Below, piece by piece: positions 26,362 through 34,436 of a stretch of 64,000 bases of DNA. Within the stretch, counting starts at the first letter, position 1. Each line of letters begins with the position of its first letter. This DNA comes from Streptomyces sp. CB01881. Lineage in GTDB: Bacteria > Actinomycetota > Actinomycetes > Streptomycetales > Streptomycetaceae. Where the stretch lies: the NCBI RefSeq assembly GCF_002953255.1, contig NZ_CP026498.1, positions 341,674 to 405,673 of the forward strand, in the 5' to 3' direction. The notes under the pieces are model-generated. The model ran no database searches. It was not told where the DNA came from and saw only the letters and a program-made list of their open reading frames with translations. The translations under genes and the position numbers were made by a program.

Positions 26362-26373
26362 CGGAGGCACTCC

Positions 26374-26628
26374 GTGGGCCTGTTCACCCAGATCCTGACA
26401 CTCCCGCTCGCACCGGTGCGCGGCACCGTCTGGGTGCTGGAACGCGTTGTCGAGGCCGCGGAGGACGAGTACTACGACCCTGCGCCTGTCGAACGGGAAC
26501 TCGCTGCACTCGAGAGGGCTCTCCTGGCGGGAGACATCGACGAGGAGACCTTCGACCGCCGCGAGGACGAACTCCTCGACCGCTTGGACGAGATCAGGGC
26601 CCGCAGACAGCCCGACGACGACACGTGA
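26374..26628 (+). CDS. gvpG: Gas vesicle protein GvpG
   Basis: 84 residues: MGLFTQILTLPLAPVRGTVW, then VLERVVEAAEDEYYDPAPVE and a coiled-coil-like acidic C-terminus (RELAALERALLAGDIDEETF). This is the GvpG family, an assembly factor that works with GvpF/GvpL. GTG 26374 follows GCGGAGGC. It lies 12 bp after gvpF. Confidence 0.9.
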   Translation: MGLFTQILTLPLAPVRGTVWVLERVVEAAEDEYYDPAPVERELAALERALLAGDIDEETFDRREDELLDRLDEIRARRQPDDDT

Positions 26629-26668
26629 CCCCACCCGCACGCACCCGGCAGCGAAACGAGGTCGAGCC

Positions 26669-27145
26669 GTGACAGACCCCATCGCCAACCGCCTCGGCTC
26701 CCTCCCCTCCAGGTCCGCTCCGCCCTACGGGCAGTCCTCCGCCAGCCTCGCCGACATCCTGGAACGCGTCCTGGACAAGGGCATCGTCATTGCGGGCGAC
26801 ATCCAGATCAACCTCCTCGACATCGAACTTCTCACCATCAAGTTGCGCCTGCTGATCGCCTCGGTGGACAAGGCCAAGGAGATGGGCATCGACTGGTGGG
26901 AGCACGACCCCTCGCTGTCCTCCCGGGCTGCCAGCGGCCCCTCCCTGGAAGAGGAGAACCGGTTCCTGCGCGAGCAGATCGAGGAGAACAGGCGTCTGCG
27001 CGAGCAGGTCAACGCCCTGCGCGCCGACCCTGCCGCCCTGTCACCCGCCGAGGAGCAGACCGAGAGCCGCGACAGAAGCACGCCCGTTGCCCGCCCCAAG
27101 CGAGCCGCGCCCAGAACCCGCAACACCACCCGAGGTGAGCCATGA
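26669..27145 (+). CDS. gvpJ: Gas vesicle protein GvpJ (GvpA-like minor protein)
   Basis: 158 residues with a GvpA-like core at about 22-75: SSASLADILERVLDKGIVIA, GDIQINLLDIELLTIKLRLL and IASVDKAKEMGIDWW. A coiled-coil region follows (SLEEENRFLREQIEENRRLR) and a basic tail. GvpJ-type proteins are minor shell or nucleation components. GTG 26669 is 40 bp after gvpG. The stop overlaps the gvpL start (ATGA at 27142). Confidence 0.88.
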   Translation: MTDPIANRLGSLPSRSAPPYGQSSASLADILERVLDKGIVIAGDIQINLLDIELLTIKLRLLIASVDKAKEMGIDWWEHDPSLSSRAASGPSLEEENRFLREQIEENRRLREQVNALRADPAALSPAEEQTESRDRSTPVARPKRAAPRTRNTTRGEP

Positions 27146-27942
27146 CCCCCGAGCGGCTCGCCTACACCTACGCTGTCGCACGGTCTGCCGCCGGCCTGCA
27201 GCGGACCGTGGAAGGCCTGGTCGGCGTCGTGGGCGCTCCGGTCCACCTGGTGTCCGGCACTCGCGGCGGGGACATCGTGGCAGCCGTGAGCCCCGTGCCC
27301 AGTGAGAACTTCGACGAGACCGCCCTGCCCCGTCACCTCGAGAACCTCGAGTGGCTGGAGGCCCTTGCCCGTTCCCACCACGGCGTCGTCGAGGCGGTCT
27401 CGGCGTGCACCACTGTCGTTCCGCTGCGCCTGGCGACGGTGTATCTCGACGACGACCGGGTGCGGAACATGCTCGACGACGGGCTGGAGGTCTTCGTGGA
27501 CCGGTTGTCCCGCCTGGCCGGGTACGTGGAATGGGGCGTGAAGCTGTACATCGACGCCCCACCTGACCCGCCACCAGCACCCTCGCCCGGGTCCGGTCTC
27601 GGCCCCGGGCGTGCCTACCTGCGCCGGCGCCGGGCCGACCGGGACGCACAACAGGACGCCCTACGCGTAGCCGGGCGTGGGGCCGAGCTGATCGAGGAAG
27701 CAGCCCTGTCCCACGCCGTGGACCGTGTCCGGCACCGGCCGCAGGAGGGCGAGCTGGCCATCGAACCAGGCGTGAACGTCCTCAACGACGCCTACCTCGT
27801 ACCACTGGACCACGGCAAGGCGTTCCGGGCCGACGTGCTGCGCTCGGCCGCCGCCCTGCCCGGGGTCCGCGTAGTCGTCACCGGGCCGTGGGCCCCTTAT
27901 TCCTTCGCCGCCCCCGGCCTCCCGGAAGAGGCCACGCCATGA
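27142..27942 (+). CDS. gvpL: Gas vesicle protein GvpL (GvpL/GvpF family)
   Basis: 266 residues: RLAYTYAVARSAAGLQRTVE at the start, VVPLRLATVYLDDDRVRNML in the middle and VVVTGPWAPYSFAAPG at the end, the same fold as GvpF. GvpL is thought to act as an assembly platform that contacts several minor Gvp proteins. It overlaps gvpJ and gvpS by 4 bp on each side (ATGA), which indicates tight coupling. Confidence 0.92.
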   Translation: MTPERLAYTYAVARSAAGLQRTVEGLVGVVGAPVHLVSGTRGGDIVAAVSPVPSENFDETALPRHLENLEWLEALARSHHGVVEAVSACTTVVPLRLATVYLDDDRVRNMLDDGLEVFVDRLSRLAGYVEWGVKLYIDAPPDPPPAPSPGSGLGPGRAYLRRRRADRDAQQDALRVAGRGAELIEEAALSHAVDRVRHRPQEGELAIEPGVNVLNDAYLVPLDHGKAFRADVLRSAAALPGVRVVVTGPWAPYSFAAPGLPEEATP

Positions 27943-28190
27943 ACGACCCTTGCGGCACGGCCCCCGGCCCGCGGCCGGCGGCCGTGCCGCAACGCCAGGC
28001 AGCCCTGATCGACCTGCTGGACCGGCTGCTCAGCGGAGGCGTGGTCCTCACGGGCGATGTCATCCTGTCCATCGCGGACATCGACCTCGTCCGGATCTCC
28101 CTGCGGGCGCTCATCCTGTCCGTCAGCGAACAGAACCCCGCCCCCCGCATGATCGGCCGCGCCCGCGGCGGGAACAGCCATGACCGGTGA
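27939..28190 (+). CDS. gvpS: Gas vesicle protein GvpS (GvpA-like)
   Basis: 83 residues, the shortest GvpA homologue here: RQAALIDLLDRLLSGGVVLT, GDVILSIADIDLVRISLRAL and ILSVSEQNPAPRM. It has the GvpA-type helix-strand-strand-helix core and almost no tail. ATG 27939 overlaps the gvpL stop; the 3' end overlaps gvpK by 11 bp. Confidence 0.85.
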   Translation: MNDPCGTAPGPRPAAVPQRQAALIDLLDRLLSGGVVLTGDVILSIADIDLVRISLRALILSVSEQNPAPRMIGRARGGNSHDR

Positions 28191-28605
28191 CGCGCGTCGG
28201 CCTCGCGGCCGGTTCGACGAGGTGGCCGAAGCTGCCGCCCGCGCCTTCCGTCTCCTGCCCGCGACATCCCACGACAGTCCGCCGCCGGCCCCCGGCACAC
28301 CGCCGGGCCGGCCACGCAGGATCTCCACCGACCCGGAAAGGGTCGAACGGGACCTGATGAAACTCGTCCTCACCATCGTCGAACTCCTACGCCAGCTCAT
28401 GGAGCGTCAGGCCATCCACCGTGTCGAGACCGGCGACCTCAGCGAGGAACAGGAGGAGACACTTGGAGCTACCCTCATGGCCCTCCACGACCGCATGGGC
28501 GAGCTCTGCGCCCGGTACGGCCTGACGATGGAGGACCTCAATTTGGACCTTGGCCCGCTGGGCACGCTGCTGCCGCCCTCCGACTACGGCGTGTCCGATA
28601 ATTGA
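28180..28605 (+). CDS. gvpK: Gas vesicle protein GvpK
   Basis: 141 residues: STDPERVERDLMKLVLTIVE, LLRQLMERQAIHRVETGDLS and EEQEETLGATLMALHDRMGE, the GvpK signature, then LNLDLGPLGTLLPP. GvpK is required for vesicle expansion in several systems. It is the last gene of the operon and its ATG lies inside gvpS. Confidence 0.92.
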   Translation: MTGDARRPRGRFDEVAEAAARAFRLLPATSHDSPPPAPGTPPGRPRRISTDPERVERDLMKLVLTIVELLRQLMERQAIHRVETGDLSEEQEETLGATLMALHDRMGELCARYGLTMEDLNLDLGPLGTLLPPSDYGVSDN

Positions 28606-29003
28606 TGATCTTGCGGGTTCGCGGAGCCAGCGGACCAGGGATACCAGGACGAGTCCGGCTCGGACGCGTCCTCGGCCTCGCCGGACTGGCCGCAGGAGCC
28701 GAACCGTCCTCAACGATGCCGCAGTGGACCAGTCCTGCGCGGATGCGGGGCGAGGCGCCCGGGCAAGGTAAGCCGCAACGGGATCCGGAAGCGGCGCGCG
28801 TGGCCGACGGCGGCTGCCTGGACGCCGGCCCCTGGTCAGCGGAAGACCGCATCAGCGACCTTCTTGAGGGCGCCTGGCTGTTCAGGCCGGCGGGGCGCTG
28901 TGGCGCGAGCCTCCAGCATGCGGGCCCCGATCGCCTGGAGCTCTGTGCGGCCTGCCTCGCACGAGCCCGCTACTGGTTTTGGTCCGAACCCGGTCTTGAC
29001 GGG
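28606..29003. other. Intergenic region downstream of gvpK
   Basis: About 400 bp between the convergent gvpK and the F420-reductase-like gene. I see no gene and no clear Rho-independent terminator. Frames open here have antisense-type composition. Confidence 0.45.
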
Positions 29004-29648
29004 TCAGCGGGCGAGGGAGACGGCGAAGGGCTTGAAGCCGTGTCGGCGCAGGATGTGGGGAACCACGAGGATCATGGCCTCGGTGGCGCGGGCTGTGGTG
29101 ATGCCGCCGAGGTCCTCGATCCATCCGGGCTGCCAGCCCAGGTCGCCGAGCAGGCGGGTGACGATCTCCTTCGCGTTCTGGTCATCGCCCGAGAGATAGG
29201 CGGTCGGCGGGACGGCCAGGGTTTCGGGAGCGGTCATGACCATGAACAACATGGTGTTGAGGGTCTTGACCACATGGGTGTCGGGGAGTGCGCCCTGGAG
29301 CTTCTCGGCGAGGCTGCTGCCGGGATAGCACAGGTCGCCGGGCAGGCCGTCATCGGCGTCGCGGGTGGCGTTGGAGACATCGACGAGCAGTTTTCCGGAG
29401 AGCTCGGTGCGCAGGCCGGCCAGGCGGTCCAGGGAGCTGTCGCCGGGCGTCGCGTTGATCACGATGTCCGCGGTGCGGGCGGTAGTGCGCTGGTCGGCGA
29501 AGGCAATCTGCGGGGCGATGCCGGGGGTAAGGCCTGCGGTGTCTTCCGGGTTCCGGACACCGAGGGTGACACGGTGTCCGGCCGCGGAGAGCTTGCCGGC
29601 GAGGTTGGCGCCGACGCGGCCGGCGCCCAGGATGCCGATGCTGGTCAT
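29004..29648 (-). CDS. NADPH-dependent F420 reductase-like NAD(P)-binding protein
   Basis: 214 residues with an N-terminal Rossmann fold: TSIGILGAGRVGANLAGKLS (GxGxxG) and VTLGVRNPED. A hydroxy-acid-dehydrogenase-like middle follows (ADIVINATPGDSSLDRLAGL, GKLLVDVSNA) and a C-terminal helical part (VVKTLNTMLFMVMTAPETLA). This is the F420H2:NADP oxidoreductase / YqeC-like group; the physiological electron carrier cannot be told from sequence. ATG 29648 lies 48 bp downstream of the phosphatase gene on the same strand, so the two probably form an operon under the divergent LysR. Confidence 0.82.
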   Translation of the reverse strand: MTSIGILGAGRVGANLAGKLSAAGHRVTLGVRNPEDTAGLTPGIAPQIAFADQRTTARTADIVINATPGDSSLDRLAGLRTELSGKLLVDVSNATRDADDGLPGDLCYPGSSLAEKLQGALPDTHVVKTLNTMLFMVMTAPETLAVPPTAYLSGDDQNAKEIVTRLLGDLGWQPGWIEDLGGITTARATEAMILVVPHILRRHGFKPFAVSLAR

Positions 29649-29696
29649 GAGGTGATGCTCCTTGCGGTGTCGGGTGGGTAGAGCGGAGGTGCCCGA

Positions 29697-30509
29697 TCAG
29701 GCGATGGTCGACAGGACCTTGAGGGCGGCGGTGTGGATGCCGGGGGCGGCGGCCAGGAAGTCGCGGCTGCCCGTGTTCCAGGGCTCGCCCGCCAGGTCGG
29801 TGACGGTGCCTCCGGCCTCGGAGACCAGCAGGGCGCCGGCGACCAGGCCGGAGCGGACGTCGGAGAACTGCCAGAAGGCGTCCGTGCGTCCGGCGGCGAC
29901 GTGGATGAGCTGCATCGTGGCGGGAACGGACACGCGCACGACCAGGCTGTTGATGAGCATGGCGGTGACCGAGCCGCCGATCCGCCGGAAGGTGCGCTCG
30001 TCCTCGCCGGGCCTGGCCTGGCCGGTGCCGACGAGTGCGGCGCCCAGATCGGTCTTGGCGGACACCTTCAGGGGCCGGTCGTTGAGGCGGGCACCGCCGC
30101 CGGCGACGGCGGTGTAGGTGTCGCCGGTCAGCGGCAGGTGGACGACGGTGAGCGCCGGCTGGTTGTCGCGGACCAGGGTGGCGGTGACGGCCCAGTCCTC
30201 CATGCCGTGGACGTGGTTGATGTTGCCCTCGGCGGGGTCGACGACCCACCACTCCCCCGACGGGAGCGCACCGCCGGCCAGCTCGTCCTCGGCCCACTGC
30301 GATCCGGGCCGGGCCCGCAGCAGCGGCTCCCGCAGCACGTCCAGCACCGCGTCGTCATTGGCATGGATCTCAGCGACGACCTCGTCCAGACTCACGCCCC
30401 GGGCGTGCGAGGTGTGGCGGTCGCGCAGCGTGAGGCCTGCGGTCTTCACCGCGGCGGTCACCTCGGACAGGAGCGTCGTGTCGGCGGCGAAAGGCATGGC
30501 TGTGCTCAT
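29697..30509 (-). CDS. Inositol monophosphatase family protein with altered metal motif
   Basis: 270 residues with the IMPase/SuhB fold. Where canonical enzymes have DPxDGTxNF, this has WWVVDPAEGNINHVHG, so the second metal-binding Asp is replaced by Glu and the Thr by Asn. The upstream acidic motif is WAEDELAGG. The C-terminal motif, usually WDxAAG, is SDVRSGLVAGALLVSEAGGT. The family hydrolyses small phosphate monoesters with Mg2+; these changes could alter activity or substrate. ATG 30509 has AGGGAGC upstream. It is transcribed divergently from the LysR gene. Confidence 0.8.
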   Translation of the reverse strand: MSTAMPFAADTTLLSEVTAAVKTAGLTLRDRHTSHARGVSLDEVVAEIHANDDAVLDVLREPLLRARPGSQWAEDELAGGALPSGEWWVVDPAEGNINHVHGMEDWAVTATLVRDNQPALTVVHLPLTGDTYTAVAGGGARLNDRPLKVSAKTDLGAALVGTGQARPGEDERTFRRIGGSVTAMLINSLVVRVSVPATMQLIHVAAGRTDAFWQFSDVRSGLVAGALLVSEAGGTVTDLAGEPWNTGSRDFLAAAPGIHTAALKVLSTIA

Positions 30510-30589
30510 GGCGGGCTCCCTGGGTTCGATGTGTGCGGGCGGCTTGTCTCTCGCCTGCACTTCGAAGGTAGGGCCCCCGACCATTAACA

Positions 30590-30612
30590 ACAAGTGCATG
30601 CTATTCACTTGT
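30590..30612. promoter_or_regulatory. Inverted repeat, probable LysR operator
   Basis: ACAAGTG-N9-CACTTGT, a perfect 7-bp inverted repeat in the 115-bp divergent spacer, 12 bp before the LysR start. Its 23-bp length and position fit autoregulation and control of the phosphatase/reductase pair. The surrounding sequence is AT-rich for this genome (ATTAACAA, GCTATTC), as expected for overlapping promoters. Confidence 0.6.
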
Positions 30613-30624
30613 AGAGTTACTGCC

Positions 30625-31569
30625 ATGCAACTGGATCTGAACCTGCTCACGGCCCTGGACGCACTGCTGGAAGAGGGCAGTGTCGCCGGCGCCGCAGCAC
30701 GCCTCCACGTCACCGCACCAGCGATGAGCCGCTCCCTGGGCCGCATCCGCAAGGCCACCGGCGACCAGATCCTGGTCCGCACCGGCCGCAGCATGGTCCC
30801 CACCACCCGCGCGCTCGCCATGCGCGCCCAGGTCCACGCCCTCGTCCAGCAGGCCCACCAACTTCTCTCCGCACAACAAGAACTCGCCCTGACAGCTCTG
30901 GACCGGGTATTCACCGTGCGCTGGCACGACGCCCTGACCGCCGCCTGCGGCACCGCCCTGATCACCGCCGTCCACCACCAGGCCCCCGGCGTCCGGCTGC
31001 GCCTGTCCGCCGAACCCGGGACGGACGACGCCGAGCTGCGCCGGGGTGAGGTCGACCTCGAATCGAGCTCCAGCGCTCCGACGCTCCCGGACATCCGCCA
31101 CCGCCTCGTCGGCAGGGACCGGCTGGTCGTCGCCGTCCGACCAGGCCACCCCCTCACCGAAGGTCCGCTGAGCATCGAGCGCTACGCAGCCGCCGAACAC
31201 CTCACCGTTTCGCGACGCGGAAGCCTGCGCGACCCGATCGACGACGCCCTGACCACCCGCGGCCTCGAACGACGCGTCGTCGCCGCCGGGCCCACCGCCG
31301 CCTTCGCACTGCAACTCGCCCTCGACACCGACCTGGTCGTCACCCTCCCCCACGCGGTCACCCGCGCAGCCCGGGAACACCTCGGCCTGGCCACACTGCC
31401 GCCGCCACTCCCGCTGCCCGACGTCCCCCTGTACCTGCTGTGGCACCAGCGCTACGACGACGACCGCGCCCACACCTGGCTGCGAGACCTGGCCACCGAA
31501 ACCGTCCAGACACTGTTCGCACCACCGACCGCCCCTCGACAGCCCCTCACCAACCGGACCGGGCAGTAA
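30625..31569 (+). CDS. LysR-family transcriptional regulator
   Basis: 314 residues. Winged HTH at about 3-60: LDLNLLTALDALLEEGSVAG, AAARLHVTAPAMSRSLGRIR and VRTGRSMVPTTRA. The effector domain has two Rossmann-like lobes (LRRGEVDLESSSSAPTLPDI, DRLVVAVRPGHPLTEGPLSI). ATG 30625 fits the family start. It faces away from the IMPase-like gene with a palindrome between them, the classic LysR arrangement. Confidence 0.92.
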   Translation: MQLDLNLLTALDALLEEGSVAGAAARLHVTAPAMSRSLGRIRKATGDQILVRTGRSMVPTTRALAMRAQVHALVQQAHQLLSAQQELALTALDRVFTVRWHDALTAACGTALITAVHHQAPGVRLRLSAEPGTDDAELRRGEVDLESSSSAPTLPDIRHRLVGRDRLVVAVRPGHPLTEGPLSIERYAAAEHLTVSRRGSLRDPIDDALTTRGLERRVVAAGPTAAFALQLALDTDLVVTLPHAVTRAAREHLGLATLPPPLPLPDVPLYLLWHQRYDDDRAHTWLRDLATETVQTLFAPPTAPRQPLTNRTGQ

Positions 31570-31967
31570 CGGATACACCCGGGGAAAGGCCTGCGGCAGC
31601 TGACTCCTGCTCTCGTGAACATCACCTATTCGTGCGAGCGTGCGACTCCCCGTCTCACGTCGAAACGACGTCGTAAATCCGCGCGTACAAAGCCAGGCCC
31701 CGCTTTCCTGCCGTGGGCCGGGCGGCTTGCTGTCGGGTCGGGATCTGCGGCGCCGGCTCAGCTTGCGGTGGCGGGAAAGCTGTCCCACACGCGGTGGAGC
31801 GCGAGCAGGTCCCAGCCGCCGAGCATCCCCCGGCCCGTGTTGTTCCGCCGAACCCGGGAAGGCGCTCGATGAAACAGCCAGACCATTCCGCTTCCGTGAC
31901 CGGCACGGGGTCGCTGCGCTCATCCACTCGGCGACCCCGGTGACCGGCCGCTCCGGGAGGAGCCGCG
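31570..31967. other. Intergenic region
   Basis: About 400 bp between the LysR gene and the next plus-strand gene. No frame has both a ribosome binding site and plausible codon use. I see no RNA gene or clear terminator. Confidence 0.4.
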
Positions 31968-32504
31968 ATGTCTCCCCACACATTGGCCGAGCCCCTGCAC
32001 ATCTACCTGAACGACCACCTGACCGGCGCGTTCGGCGGCGCCGCGCTCGCCGCCCGCATGGCCCGCACCCACCCGGGCAGCCACCACGCGGCGGACCTGA
32101 AGCGCCTGGCCCACGACATCGGACAGGACCGCGACGACCTCGTCCGGATCATGAACCGACTCGGCGTGCCCGTGCGGCACTACCGGACATGGCTCGGCCT
32201 CGCCGGTGAACGCCTCAGCCGCCTCAAGCCCAACGGCACCGTCATACGCCGTTCCCCGCTCAGCGACCTGATCGAACTGGAAACGCTGCGCACCGGTGTC
32301 GAAGGAAAGACCGCGTTGTGGCGGGCGTTGCGCGCGATCGCCGACACCGATCCGCGCCTGGACCAGGTGGAGCTGGACCGCCTTGCCGAACGGGCTGCCG
32401 AACAGGCCCGCATGCTGAACGGCTGGCACTACACAGTCAGCACTGCCGTCCTCAGGCACAGTACGGATCAGACCGACACCGGCAGGCGCAGCACCGCCCC
32501 GTGA
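31968..32504 (+). CDS. Hypothetical helical protein
   Basis: 178 residues, predicted mostly alpha-helical: PLHIYLNDHLTGAFGGAALA, ADLKRLAHDIGQDRDDLVRI and LDRLAERAAEQARMLNGWHY. No metal-binding or catalytic motif is evident, though the spacing of His/Glu/Asp residues is loosely ferritin-like. I do not recognise a named family. ATG 31968 has GGAGG 8-12 nt upstream. The 3' end runs into IS3 remnant sequence. Confidence 0.7.
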   Translation: MSPHTLAEPLHIYLNDHLTGAFGGAALAARMARTHPGSHHAADLKRLAHDIGQDRDDLVRIMNRLGVPVRHYRTWLGLAGERLSRLKPNGTVIRRSPLSDLIELETLRTGVEGKTALWRALRAIADTDPRLDQVELDRLAERAAEQARMLNGWHYTVSTAVLRHSTDQTDTGRRSTAP

Positions 32505-32512
32505 GCACCGCG

Positions 32513-32620
32513 GTGCCACCGGAGTACGCCTCGATCAAGCTCACAACTCGCCTGCTGAACGCGGGAATCGAGCCGAGCATGGGAAGCGTGGGCGACTCGG
32601 TCGACGACGCCCTGGCAGAT
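32513..32620 (+). pseudogene. IS3-family transposase fragment
   Basis: About 35 codons: EYASIKLTTRLLNAGIEPSM, then GSVGDSVDDALAD, the segment around the second catalytic residue of IS3 OrfB proteins, with the usual GDSYDNAL changed to GDSVDDAL. Nothing of the element is left on either side. What follows to about 32760 (HRRAAYGRRLTHVVDRLTDR) is unrelated and unidentified. Confidence 0.65.
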
Positions 32621-32947
32621 GTGGCGTCCCTGCTCGACGGGGTGCTCTGCGCCGGCACCGGCGCAGAGCACCGGCGGGCCGCGTACGGGCGGCGGCTGAC
32701 CCATGTCGTCGACCGGCTGACCGACCGTCCTCGCCCGCTGAGCGAAGCCGAGGAGAACCGGGGACGCCGGCCCGGTCAGCGAGCGTCTGCACCGCCGCCT
32801 CGGCCCGGTCACGCAGCTGGCCCTCCGCAACAGGCTTGTGACATGGCGTGCCTGTTCGGCGCCAGGGGATCTTGAGTTCACCGATGCGCCCGGCCGACCG
32901 CCGCCGAGGCCGACGGCTCTGGGGCGTCTGTCCGTCCGGGCGCGGGC

Positions 32948-33055
32948 AACCAGAACGAGGAGGCCGTCGGCCGCGCCTTCAGGAGCAACGGCATCCCCCG
33001 CCAGCTGTTCATCACCACCGAGCTCTGGGTCCAGGACACCCCCGCCCAAGCGGTA
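32948..33055 (+). pseudogene. Aldo/keto reductase fragment
   Basis: One frame reads [20 protein letters not shown] then [15 protein letters not shown], the region of aldo/keto reductases just before the catalytic Lys strand (normally YxNEEAVGxAIxxSGIPREE and LFVTTKLW). The catalytic Lys is replaced by Glu. No start and no further homology are present. It is an isolated 36-codon relic between two other fragments. Confidence 0.6.
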
Positions 33056-33292
33056 CAGCCCAGCCGGAACAGTGCCTGGCCAGCGACCCTGCCGGGGTGG
33101 GCGGCACCGCGAGCGCATGGCTGCGGCACACACAGTGGCGTCCCGTGCAAGGACGACCGCAAGCCGCTGGAGCCAGCGCCGATGCGGGCATGAGCCTCCT
33201 CGCGCCGACGGGCGCCCCGGCACGTGGCCGGGGCGCCGCGCTCGCCGTCGGCAACCAGCGCGCATTCCCCGTCGGGGTTCCGGGGGGCGTGC

Positions 33293-33751
33293 TCAGCCCG
33301 GGGAGATCCGACCTCGCCAGGCACCGCTCGAACCGCCGCGCTCCTCGATGTACCCCTTGAAGCGGCCGAGGTCGGCCTTGACCCGCCGGTCGACCATGCC
33401 GAGTGTGTCGGCCGCCGACTCGGCCAGACCCTCCGGCTCGAACTGCATCGCCAGACTGACCCGGGTGTGGTCGTCGTCGATCTTCCGGAAGGTCACCGTG
33501 CCCATCTGGTGCACGTCCCCGCCGACGGTCCGCCAGGAGACCCGCTCGTCAGGCAGCTGGTCGACGATCTCGGCGTCGAACTCGCGCTGGACACCCGCGA
33601 TACTGGTCTTCCAGTGGGTGTGCCGGTCGTCGAGCTGCCGAACCTCCTCCACTCCGTCCATGAAGTTCGGGAACTCCTCGAACTGCGTCCACTGGTTGTA
33701 CGCGGTGTGCAGCGGCACACCCACGTCGATCGACTCACGCACCATGCTCAT
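33293..33751 (-). CDS. SRPBCC family protein (cyclase/dehydrase-like)
   Basis: 152 residues: ESIDVGVPLHTAYNQWTQFE, EFPNFMDGVEEVRQLDDRHT, and later VSWRTVGGDVHQMGTVTFRK. This is a START-like barrel that binds lipids or other hydrophobic ligands. It is close to the SRPBCC domain of the gvp-linked protein at 22339 but lacks the acidic tail. ATG 33751 has GGAGGAG upstream. It lies 25 bp downstream of a CsbD gene on the same strand. Part of it is duplicated in inverted orientation at 39.2 kb. Confidence 0.85.
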   Translation of the reverse strand: MSMVRESIDVGVPLHTAYNQWTQFEEFPNFMDGVEEVRQLDDRHTHWKTSIAGVQREFDAEIVDQLPDERVSWRTVGGDVHQMGTVTFRKIDDDHTRVSLAMQFEPEGLAESAADTLGMVDRRVKADLGRFKGYIEERGGSSGAWRGRISPG

Positions 33752-34285
33752 GAGTGCTCCTCCTCGTGATCCTCCGTCAGTGCTTGGCGGCGTCCTTGAC
33801 CTTCTCGCCGGCCTGCTTCAGGTCGCTCTTCACCTGGGTCGCCTTGCCCTCGACCTCCAGAGCCGGGTCGTCGATCGCCCGGCCGGCGGTCTCCTTCGCC
33901 TTTCCCTTCGCCTTCTCAGCGACGTTCTTCACCTTGTCTCCGGTGCCCATGGCATTCGCTCCTCCGCTCTCGGCCCGACCACTGCGGCGGGCGTCTCCGG
34001 GCGTCTGCTCGGACAGGAGGACCCGAAACCGTTCTGCTGGCGCGGGCTTGTTCCCGCCTGGCGCGGGTAGCCGCAGGAGGCCGTACTGTCCCTCTCCCCC
34101 CGCTCGGCACCGCAGCGCGCAGAAGGGAGAGGGACAGTACGGCCACTGCGCCTCGGTGTGGAGGAGGAGTACCTCCTTGTGGACGTCCGGACCCGTGCCA
34201 CGGTGCCACGGGCGGCCGCCGTCCTGCGGGACGCGTCGCGGGTGCTCGGCCCCCGGGCGCAGGCAGAGTTCTACGCCACCCAGGT
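33471..34285. repeat. Inverted duplication, arm A
   Basis: Two blocks (about 33471-33550 and 34025-34285) reappear in reverse orientation and fused together at about 38930-39280. Shared landmarks are the SRPBCC segment encoding DERVSWRTVGGDVHQMGTV, the GGCGGGAACAAGCCCG region, GGCACCGCAGCGCGCAGAAG, and GAGGAGGAGTACCTCC. The roughly 475 bp between the two blocks, containing the SRPBCC 5' end and the CsbD gene, is missing from arm B. Confidence 0.75.
33777..33950 (-). CDS. CsbD family stress protein (second copy)
   Basis: 57 residues: MGTGDKVKNVAEKAKGKAKE, TAGRAIDDPALEVEGKATQV and KSDLKQAGEKVKDAAKH. It has the same CsbD signature and length as the gene at 19287-19460, but the two differ at many positions, so the copies are old. 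ATG 33950 has GGAGGAGCG upstream. Likely co-transcribed with the SRPBCC gene. Confidence 0.88.
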   Translation of the reverse strand: MGTGDKVKNVAEKAKGKAKETAGRAIDDPALEVEGKATQVKSDLKQAGEKVKDAAKH

Positions 34286-34300
34286 CGAGGGGTGGTCTGA
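34158..34300 (+). pseudogene. YbdK-like carboxylate-amine ligase fragment
   Basis: The frame encodes EEEYLLVDVRTRATVPRAAA, VLRDASRVLGPRAQAEFYAT and QVEG, the start of a YbdK/GCS2-type ligase like the intact gene at 43416 (VEEEYLLLDLGTGLPRARAE). It lacks everything after about residue 50. The same start, further decayed, is present in arm B near 38930-39040. Confidence 0.7.
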
Positions 34301-34436
34301 GCAGCGACATACCGCGCGCCTGCCCCGGATCCGCCCAACCAATCGGCAGGAGCCTGCGACGGTCGGGTGGTACCGCTGGTGAGGGGCCGGCCCCGGGGAC
34401 CCCTTCCCCGGGGCCGGCATCCACTGCGCCAGCGTC

